Source: Tubiluchus corallicola | Lineage: Eukaryota > Priapulida > Priapulimorpha > Priapulimorphida > Tubiluchidae | DNA: 64,000 bases | Direction: 5' to 3' | Assembly: GCA_030141605.1 (NCBI GenBank) | Contig: JAQGDQ010000256.1 | Coordinates: 37,501-101,500, forward strand | Shown: positions 26,301 through 37,035 of the stretch, one piece after another | Numbering within the stretch: position 1 is the first letter of the stretch | How the letters are laid out: each line of letters begins with the position of its first letter | Made by a program: the position numbers and the translations under genes | The notes under the pieces: model-generated | Databases searched by the model: none | Told to the model about the DNA's origin: nothing | What the model saw: the letters and a program-made list of their open reading frames with translations, nothing else

Positions 26301-29300
26301 TTTTGCATATAAACGTCCCTAGATGCGTCACTCAAATGCATTGCCATTCTTCGAATGAGTTTCAACTCGTCTGTTTTGTAGATGGCTCTCAGAATGCTTA
26401 CTGTGCCATCATCTATCTTAGACAATGCTATGATGGCGAATGCACTACTCATCTTATATTCTCAAAGGCACGCATAGCACCACCTAACACAAGTGTTCCA
26501 AGCGTCAAACTTTTAGCGCTAAAAGGCGTACGAGCTATGAATTTCGTTGAGAAACATTTGAACGTAACGATCTCTCGTCTCATTGTTTTCTCGGATTCAG
26601 TCTGCGTGCTTTCGTGACTACAATCAAAGAAGCTGCTTGCGAACTTCGTTCAGAATCAAATAGCAGAAATTCGCAAAAAAAACTGAAACAGAATTTCGTC
26701 ATGTGCCAACAGAATTAAATCTAGTTGATTTAGGCACTAAGCTTCCAGTGAAACCCCTAAATAAATTTTGGTTTCATGGACCAGAATTTATTCAAATGAA
26801 TGAATCGTACTGGCCCGTAGGCACTTTGCCTACATTGACGTCTAAAAAGCTCGAACAAATAAATAGAGAAATAAAACACGGAAGCTCAGTGCTTTTTGAA
26901 ACGAGCTGCGTGGCACAAACTGTACATCATACAGTACATGACTTCTAAATTTTTGATATAAACAGATTTTCGTTCTTTATGTCGTCTAATAAACGCAACA
27001 TGCTGGCTCTATCAAGCAATAGATAGGTGGATGCTTAGATCACCTGCAGCGGGTGCGCTTACAGCTGCTGAAGTTTACCACGCGCGTCTAAAGTGGATAA
27101 AATATATTCAGCATGAAGAGTACTTCCTTCCAGACGGTTCTTTCAACTCTTTGCATCCGTCACTGCGCGAATTGCGAACATTGCAGGACGATCAGGGTCT
27201 AATCCGTTGTTCGAGTAGAGTGAAGCAAATCTGTCCAACACAAGGTGAAAATTTACCTACATTGCTCAAACTGCCATGTCGGAACTGCTCAAACCCTTGC
27301 TTTACTACTGCAAAACTATTGGATTCCGGCAGGCAGGGCTCTTGTCAAAAAAGTGCTCAATCGTTGTACTGTATGTCGCAAAATGGATGGTGGACCATAT
27401 AAAATGCCTTCTATGGCAGATTTACCACTTGAACGCGTCCAATCATCAGACCCATTCGCTCATATTGGGATAGACTACGTTGGTCCGATTTTGGCCAAGA
27501 AATATACCCCTGACTCTCGTAAACCTAATCTCGAAAAGGTATGGGTCTGCCGGTTTGTTTGTCTATCCGTCAGAGCCATTCACATTGAATTGGTAACTGA
27601 CTTGACAGCTGAAACGTTCATTTTGGCTTTACGACGTTTCTTTGCCCGTCGCGGAACACCAAAAACAATTATTAGTAACAATGCTAGCCATTTTCATCTC
27701 GCAAAGCAGTCGGTCTCTACCTTCTTTATGCAACAGTTAAGTCTACCCAAGTTCAAAATTTTCTGGGGCAAGCAACAATCACCTGGAAATTCATTATTAC
27801 CCTGAGTCCCTGGATTGGCGGCTTTTACGAAATTCTCGTTGGTCTTGTAAAACGCTGCCTGAAAAAGACTATTGGCTGCAAACCCTTATATGAATGCCAA
27901 CTTAATACCCTTCTGGTTGAGGTGGAAAATATTCTTAATAGCCGCCCCCTCACTTACGTTGATTCTAGCATTCATTCATTCACAGTTATCACACCTAATC
28001 ATTTCCTCAATACTCTTTCAAACAACAATTTACCTATTGAGTCGAACTTTGACCTTGACCCTACCTACCAACCAGAGACTCCGTCTTCTGCATACTTTAC
28101 GTACACGATGGAAGAAAGACCTGAAGCAGTTGGACGCATTTTGGACGATTTGGCAAAGAGACTATCTGTTGAGCTTGCGAGAACGCTACCAGTCGTCTGT
28201 GAAACAAAAACGCGTCACCTCAACTTATCTGCCCTGCATCAATGACGTCGTGTGGTGCAAGATGTGGACATTCCCAGAAGTCAGTAGAAATTGGGCCGTA
28301 TCACAGAGCTCATTCGTAGCCGAGATGGTAATATTCGAGCCGCCGAAATACTAGTGAGAGGAAATCAAAAGAAGAATAGTGAACTAGTTCGTTCTTTAAA
28401 TATCTTGTTTCCTCTGGAGTTTGATGATAATTCTGTTCACAACACTGAGACTGAGGAAAACGGAAAAAACCAACGTGCAGCTGATTCCACTCGACCGGCT
28501 ATTCGACCCACATCGACCAGAGCTGCCGCCATCGCTGCCGCTAAACGAATTTCGAGAATTGCAGCAGAGGAAGCTAAAGCTTAAACAACGCTAATGGACC
28601 TTAAAATCAGAAACATTATGAAACCCTACAGAAAATCTGTTTCATTCAGGTCTTTCGTTGTTTTAAATTTGCAAATTTGTGTGTTTGTTCAAGCAATATT
28701 GTTTTTGCTATCACGATATCTTCGTTTTGATTTAACAATTTGCTATGTGAACTCTTTTTACATACTGCTAAAGTATTAAGTTGTGATTACGTGGCGAGAG
28801 TGACTACGTTGCCGTCTTACTGAAGTACAGTAATTTTGTTGCGACGTTTAAGTGAAATTAACGTACTTATCTGCTTAATTGCAAATTATGTAAATTTTTT
28901 GTTTGTCGGGGAGTGTCGAGAATTTAAATTCCGCTTTATTCATATTGGCTTCATTTCAGTTCAGGCCTTTAACTAGGTCAATTTCTAGAGAAAGATATGT
29001 TTAGTTTAGTTTACAGTAAGACTGCTTCTTTTACACAATAAAGAATATAGCTCGCAAATTTCTATATTTAAAGAGAATTTTCTTTCTACGTATTGAATCT
29101 AAAACTTTACAACACTTAGGTGGTGTACTAAAACACTGTTTAATGTTAAATGGTGTCACAGCAGTTCGGTAATCATTACCTAGCAAAAAGGGCACAGGAA
29201 GACTATCAGACACTGCCACTCTCAATCTACCATTGACTAGCGTACATTCCACCTCAACAACAGCTATACGTGTACTTTTAACATCGCCATGCACACACCA

Positions 29301-32300
29301 AATTTTAGTACAATTTTCACTTTGTAGAAACTGTTCTAGACGGACATAACGTGGTTGGATCAAACTCACGCTAGCAACAGAATCTCTTATACCATCAATC
29401 CAGATACCATTAATTTTAGCTTTAAAGCTAAACTCATCAGACTCAGGCATACACTAGGTGAACTAGTTGAGTGACTGGATTGGTGACCAGTACCTCCTGC
29501 CTTGGCCAAGAATTGACGACTAGGATTTCTGCTCTTGCCACTAGTTTCACCATAATTAGGGCGTTTCGGGCACTGGGTCCTTTTGTGTCCAAGTTCTCCA
29601 CAAGTATAACAGCGTATCTTCTTCATGACGTCGTTATTCATCTTTTTTCCAGAACCATTTGAAAAAACTGCCGGCCTAGAATTTCCACGATGTTGTTGCA
29701 TTGGTTTAAGTTTTGAAGCCGTACCTAACGCATTAGAAGCAATGTACAAATCAGCTTTCTCTGTCACCTTTTCCATTGTCTTCTGCCCTTGCTGCCTGAC
29801 CCAAATGCTCATTTCACGGGGCATCAATGTAATTGCCTGCTCAATACATAGCAGTTCACAAACGTTCTCAAAGGTGGACGCTTCTTCGGCTTTCAGCCAT
29901 TCTTGCAGGGCACGATCAAGCCGTGCAAAAAACTGACGGAATGTTCCATCCGGTCTCCGAGTAATCTTGCGGAAAAGCTCAAGATACATGTCATTGGAGA
30001 GGACATAGGCAGGTAACAAAGTCTTCTTTATAACATTGTAATCTTGCATGCTGTCAAGTGGTAGTGTTGAAACAGTAGTAGTTACAGCGAAAAACAGTAG
30101 TTACAGTGAAAAAACTTTATGCTTGCAGAATATTTATAAATTTGTCATTCAACTGACACACACTGGCTCAACGCATACAGTCATACAAAAATACTGCATA
30201 TTAGGGTAATGTAAGTGCAAATCAAACAAAGTAGCAAACTAGAAATATACAAAATCTAGGCTAAGACCTTTGACTAGCCTGCAACGAAATAACGGTTTCA
30301 CTAGCACTTGAAACATTTATAGTGCAATCAAGGACAAATCGGGTGTTCAAGTCGGCATATACATGGAATTATAGCGTTTATAAAATCTGCAGGAAAACTA
30401 TTTAAATAATGGACAAAACACATTCAACTGAGTAATCAATAAATTCATTCAACGGAAGATGCTATGTTCTTTCGACATGCTTTTGCCCAAAGTTTCCCCC
30501 AGAAAATTAGCTATGTAACTAATTTCCTGAAAGTAAATATCATTAAATTCTCAAAATGCTGACAAGGAATTTTATTCCTACCGAGTTACACCAAATAAAG
30601 TCAAAAATCCCACTTCTGACACCAGAATGTGACGATGTAGTCTAATTTCCGCTATTGCAAATAGGTGGTTCGTGATTTAAGTGTAACCCTTAGGTAAAGA
30701 ATAAAACACTTAGTCGAAAACACTGGAAAAAAAACCACTGAAGTAATAAAATAATATACCAATTTAATTAATATCCCAAAATACATTGCAAGACAAATAT
30801 TAATAATAAAGATTAAGCCGGCTAAGAAAAACAAAGAACAACGTAACGTTTTTCGACAGTCCTGTCTTGGCATCATCAGGCGACTTTTCTCCTGCTCCCA
30901 TTCCGCTTCATCTCTCTCTGACTCCTCACCAGGGGGCTTCATCGAGAAATGGTGCACCATAGAACGGTTGAGTATACTACTTCTTCATGGATCTGATTAC
31001 GTGAACGACGACTCCTGATGACATCCTCCCCTCCACTTATATGACGACAAAATAGAGTAGCATTCAAACTCCTGCACTCGTCACAAGGTAAGGATCACCA
31101 ATTTCGTAATTACAACATGGAAGCACCAACGACAGTATCATCAACGTCAGGTAAATGCGGGTAAGTATCATCAGCAGCAGATATTGCCGACAACTGGTAA
31201 GTACAATCTTTTATAAGTTATGTATCATCAGCGTCAGGAAAATGTAATCAGCAACAGGTAAGTATCATCGCTGGAACGTAGTCGTAACCACGTAGACAGA
31301 TCGCTTTTCTACAAGCAAGCACCGTTACTAAACCATCATTTTATGACATGAGAACGTCCGCTTAATTCGATAGCTTAAAGCGGAATACGTAGGCGAACTG
31401 AACAGCCAAAATTTCGTCTACGTGGCTTCAATCACATGATGTAGCAGTAATGCATAAACAGTGTCATTGAATGTACAGGTGAAATCTGATTTCAGAACTG
31501 GTTAGCTTCTGTCGTTATACCGTTAAACAGTTTAACTAAACTTCTTTTATGAAAATTGAAAATAATAAATGGTGGAATTATAACAGTAGGAACTAGTTAC
31601 ATAACCTGGCCTAAAATAAGTCTGAGCGTCACACGCAGGATAAAGGACGACGTCACACGTCGCACACGTCCGTCAAGCCCACAATGCATTAGGGATCCCT
31701 TAAAGCACAAAAACCCTCCACTTGCATAAAGCTTAAAAAATTCGTCTCGAAATTTTATACCACTGAAAAACCTTTTTGTATGCATGCCTTGCATTGGCCG
31801 CAATGCTGTATAAAACTTGTAAATTTAAACTCCCGCGATGACCGATGCACAGCCATGGTAGGCCGTTTGAAACAAGTTTTGATAACATCAAGGAAAGTTT
31901 GAAAAAATAATCAGAGCATTCGTAGCATACATTTTGCTAATTAAGTAAAACTTTAAATTACTGTATCTTGTCAATAAGATTGAGAATACGTTTTTGGCTA
32001 GTGAATGGTGCACCCTGGAGGGTGAGCCAGCGACATTTTACTAGTTGGCACAAACATTATAAATTATTATTTCTAGTATTTTCCAGCAGATAAGCGAAGT
32101 GCTAAGTAATATAGATTTGCACGGAAAGTTTTTTGGGTCATAATTTAACATTGCCTTTTCTTCTCCTGATTAACGGGGCGTAGTGACGTCATGTAAAGAC
32201 GCCTTCGGAACAGTATTGCGGGAGATTTAAAATTAAAACAAACGAAAATTCCTTTCAACGCGAATACCATATGTGCATAAAATTGCTGTAAAGTAGTACA

Positions 32301-35300
32301 ATTTTTTAAGGCGATTATTCTGAAACCTACTTCAGGTGCCCTTTTTCTAGTCCTTTAAAACAGCTATGAGGGATGGACTATGGTGGCCTAGTGGCTATGA
32401 CGTCGATCTTGTAAGTCGAGTCTCTGGTTTTAATCCAGGTTGTCCTAACTTTTCACATTTCTTATTTTTCGAATTTGGTATCAGCGTTTAATTAATTTTA
32501 GGTTTGTATCAAGCATGTTGTAGCTCTGTTGTTACAAAGTCAAGGTACTAGTAAATCAATAGCGTTTTGGATGCACCCCAGTGAGACAAAGCTACCTTCG
32601 GGTAAAACAATGGTCTTGCAGAGAATAAAATGAAACCCGTTAAGGTAAGAAGAAAATAAATGAGTCGAAGTTAATGTGCGATAGTTATGCATGCCTGTAC
32701 CTGTTGAAGCCTCTGCACTCGTTTCACCAGTGATAATTTCGTCAAGTTTCCATCCTGCAACGTGGACATGTCTTAGATCTGTGCTTCTTTCACCAAACCA
32801 TGCGAATTTCACATCATCCTCAATGTGCCCATCTGAAATATACTTAACTCAGTTAATATAAAGAAACCTACAAACTGACAAAAATAAAGAAAACTGTAAA
32901 GAAGGAAAATAAGTGACACGCAGTCGTTTAAGCACATGGGCATTAAAAGAACAAAAAAGAAATCACTCTTCTTATACGCAATAAGTTGAAGTCATTAAAG
33001 TGCTTTCAGTCTTCAGTTAAATATCTTGGTAGAGAGATTTTAGCAAAATAGATCTAATATTCACTTAGGTTTATATAGTCGTATTACATAAGGCGGTCAA
33101 TCAATCTAACACTAATAATCAATCTAACACTAAAAACAATATTGCATCTAACTGTATACGATACAATTAAAGATTCAGTTTTGCCTTTATTTATTTTATT
33201 CATTAAATTCATGATGTTTGCATATACGTGCGAGGAGTAGTTACAACATTATTATATGATAAAGTACTCGTGTCTGTTTCTCTATATTACCATGATTGTT
33301 TCTACGTTTTGCATCTTCTTTTACAATGTAGGTTTAATCACATTGTATAATGCAAACCTTGCTCAAATTGTTACACTACTGCAGTTAGGAAGCACATCAG
33401 AACACTTCTTGCCTGTTAATCGTGCGTTACTTTCACGCTGTTTGTACCATTTACCATTCAATTACTGAATGATTCACTCATTTACTCAGTTATATATTTT
33501 ATGATACACATATTTGATACAAATATACATAAAGAACTTGCGGTAAAGTTCATGCAATTTAAAGTCTTCACAATTAAGCTCTTTGCATAGTGTAATTTTA
33601 TCTAGATATAAAAATTGGTTTCCCTGTAAACTCTTTTACAAGATACAATGTCACCAAGATGTAAAAAAAATTGGTTACCTTGTATTTTATTTTCATGTAA
33701 ATACAAAAATATCCTCACAAATTGGCTTAAGAGTTATTTTAGTGTAATTTTTACGACCGATTATAATAGCTCTTGCAGCGAAAACGTTTTGTAAAAAGTT
33801 GACTTGAAACAGAAAGAAATAAGTTCTTCCATCGTATGTTTACAGATAATGGGAAACTCTACTGTAAAAAATATAATGATTATACTTACAACTTTCTATA
33901 TACATACTACAGATTTGAGTGTCAAATGGAAACTTCCTGAAATCCATCGGAGCCATCATGGTAACACGGATCCTGAAACCATGTAGTTTGTTATAACACG
34001 ATAGGCACGGGGTGGTTGGTGCTATTGCTAGACAGCTAGCCAGATAATTTAAAATTAGCACGGTAGGCCTAAAGTTACTAATTCTATGCGTTGTCTTGTC
34101 ATAAAGAATTTCTGCCACTGATAATCGGTTCAATAATTTTCAATAAGACCGATACGTAGAAAATGTAGAAACAATCTTGGTGATATATGAGAAACAATAT
34201 TGTAAGTATGTATACTATACACTTAAAGGTATTGTATTAAGTATTGTTTTCACGACTGTTTCTACTTTTTGTACGTTTTTATAAGGATTTTACACTTTTT
34301 ACACAGCTTAAATCTATATTGTTTAAATATTATCATTAAATGGGCACACAATTTATTAAATTTTATTTCTATTGCAGTGCTACTCTCAGTTGGATCAGCA
34401 AGGTAAACTGTCAACAACTAGTCGACCTATCTTTGACCAGTAGGATCATTCTTAACAATCAAACTGACCACTCAACCGGCCCCGAGAAGTACAAATTTAC
34501 TCGCTTAAGCTGACACATTGCAGACATATTAAATTTTACTAACTTGGAACTTGTCAGTACGTCTCCATTATGCGTAATGCGAGCAAACCCAGACCCTCTC
34601 TCTCCCATTTTTACTTGGCTTGCTCTTTTGGCATTCGAAAAGAAAGGGTCTGGAGTCCAGATACTATATGGTGGATAAAGAGTTATTTTGTGTGCAGAGT
34701 CATGAAAGGCAAGGCGTGGATCATTCCATCGCTGTCTGAAGAAAACTGTTGCGCTCCACTCCTAAAAATAAAAAAACCATGCTTGCATTAAATGACTGAT
34801 TTTATTTTACTCTTTATTTCGAACTAAGTCCAGCATAATAATTACAGCAACATAACAGCAAAATAATTACAAAACAATTAATACTAATCAAATCATTATA
34901 ACCCCTCCCTCCGAACATATGCAAGTTGATACACAACATATACAAGCAAAATAACATTTCAAAAGATATATACAAAATACGATGCTTCAAGTATGAATCT
35001 TCACCCATAGTTTCTGCATGATGTCTCATTGGTCGTTCACATCTGATGCGAAAAATGCGTCACTGCTATTCAATGCTTTTATAGAGTATTAGAAATTCTG
35101 TTACTCTACTATATAGACTGTGTGTAATTTTCCTGTGTATTACTCAGCGTACAAAGCACCATGGCCACCAAAATGGTTCTGGAACCATAATCATATGGAT
35201 AATTGAAAAATTAAGGTTTAGAAATATTCTAAGCCACTTTACGTTTGCTGTACTCTGTAGTTATAAAAATGCCGCCAGATTACCATACCGATAAGAATTA

Positions 35301-36960
35301 ACAATAAGAGTTAAACAGACGAATTTAACATTAACTGAACAATAATGAAACCTTCTAAAAATGCGGTTCGCTCTAGCCTGATAATATCCAGATCATCTTT
35401 ATTGTCTTTTGTGACTGACTGGCTGACTGACTGACTGACTGACTGACTGACTGACTGACTGACTGACTGACTGACTGACTAACTGACTGACTGACTGACT
35501 GACTGACTGACTGACTGACTGACTGACTGACTGACTGACTGACTGAATGACTGACTGACTGACTGACTGACTGACTGAACGAACGAACGAATGAATGAAT
35601 GAGTGACTAAATGACTGACTGACTGACTAATTGATCACTAAGCTGACTGCTTACAAGCTGGAAGCGATGACTGGGTGGTGATTGATTGGTTAGTAGGCTG
35701 GTTCGCTAATAACGATTCACTGATACGCTTAACTGGTTATTTGGTTAGACAGTCGATAGGCGGTCAGTCTGTCAGTCAGTCAGTCAGTATAAAAAGATTT
35801 TTTATTATTTTAATTTTCCTGCCAGTGCATAAAAACTGAAAATCAGAGCCGTTTTACTTACCATGTTAGCAGTATCAACTGAAACGTCCAGGAAGTATAG
35901 ATTGAGTCCGACGAGCACCGGTTTTTCTCCTAAACAACGACATTGTTTTTGTTAATATTTAAACAACTTTTTAAGTAAATGCATACATATGATTTGTATA
36001 TAGTTGGCTCACGTTCGTGCAACCTTAGAATGGTTCTCTATAAACCTGTTTGGAAGAACTATCTGCTATCCGCAAGACAATATCGACTAGAGGTTTCTTT
36101 TTAAATTGTAATCTAGCTGTATAGTATGGCTATTAATATAGGGGATGAGCATCGAGCTTTGTCTTCTGTGTTAGGTTTTTGAAGTTCCTTGCAGTGGCTA
36201 GCATAGTCCCAGATAGCATAACACCACAATTTTAACACAAATGAAAGAAATGTTGTAATGTTTTAAGTTTTTGAACTTTACTTCCTCTAGATACAGGCTT
36301 AACAACCTACATAGCAAATTTGTGTAACCAGAAATTGTGCACCTAATGTTAATGCAAAAACATTACAAAACTAGCTGTGTAATTTTTTGAAAAAGAAACT
36401 TACTATACTTCTTTTCTTCAGTCGATGAACGATGTTATTGGTGGGGCGCTAAACTAACTGTTATTACGCCGAGGCTTACAGATAAGTAACTTATTTAAAC
36501 TTCATAGACATGTTAAAACAAAAACGTATCGCAATAGCTGTTGCCGCTTCCCGGGATAAAACAGAAGCAAATAGTTATTTGGGGATAATTAAATTTTAAG
36601 CCTTTTGTTATAGTAACGTAGTAGTGTAATAGTCCGTCTAATCAGTTTATAATGATACTTTACTGTATCCTAACTTATTCTATACTATAGAAATTGTAGT
36701 ATTATATAGTATAGCACAATATAGCAGCGACATTTTGTACCGTATCTGTCATAACAAAGCAAAGAAATTTATCCGAGTTAGCTGTTTCTGTTAGCTAATT
36801 TTGCTGACGTAACAAAAAAACTTTATTTACCATAAAAGGGCCTAACGTTGAAGTCGTAATCAGTTAACAACTCGTGGAAAATTTTTGTTGCATTAATGGC
36901 GTGATCTCCCGTAGAGCTGAAAAAGAAGTTATTTTTATGTTAAACGCATTTCATTATTTT

Positions 36961-37035
<75 letters not shown>

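Larger units (their letters stand above)
23331..29114 (+). mobile_element. BEL/Pao LTR retrotransposon, 5.78 kb, degenerate, nested in the Gypsy element
   Basis: Flanked by 201-bp LTRs and a 5-bp target-site duplication CTTAG (23326-23330 and 29115-29119). Gag zinc knuckles, aspartic protease, reverse transcriptase, RNase H, integrase and a C-terminal DUF5641-like segment follow in BEL/Pao order. A candidate primer-binding site (TGGTGCCAAACAGTGG, 23534-23549) follows the 5' LTR, and a short purine run (CGGGGAG) precedes the 3' LTR. The pol frame is cut into at least seven ORFs and key residues are changed, so it is not autonomous. Confidence 0.92.
21652..31364 (-). mobile_element. Gypsy LTR retrotransposon with SCAN-like gag, internally deleted and split by a BEL element
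   Basis: Two related LTRs (21652-22413 and 30628-31364) bracket minus-strand remains of gag, protease and integrase. A primer-binding site reading TGGTGTCAGAAGTGGGA directly follows the 5' LTR (complement at 30607-30624), a common form in Gypsy elements. The gag/protease region is interrupted at 29115 by the BEL element and resumes in frame at 23330. Reverse transcriptase and RNase H are missing, and the 3' internal region is scrambled by an inverted repeat, so the copy is dead. It lies in the same orientation as the host receptor gene. Confidence 0.85.
17312..32700 (-). other. Giant sixth intron (about 15.4 kb) of the divergent receptor gene
   Basis: It runs from GTACAG at 32700 to TATAG at 17312. 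It is filled with repeats: a short-period tandem array (17.7-18.1 kb), a dispersed repeat (20.3-20.65 kb), a Gypsy element split by a BEL/Pao element (21.65-31.36 kb) and a tRNA-like SINE (32.4 kb). 18.1-20.2 kb and 31.4-32.3 kb hold nothing I recognise. Other introns of the gene are 0.1-1.1 kb. Confidence 0.7.

Noticed and set aside
32371-32480. Functional tRNA gene
   Set aside because: A and B boxes are present but acceptor and anticodon stems do not pair cleanly, and a related tail occurs elsewhere, so it is SINE-like.
33256-33468. 70-residue hydrophobic plus-strand ORF
   Set aside because: It lies upstream of receptor exon 5 in an intron, with no motif and typical AT-rich composition.
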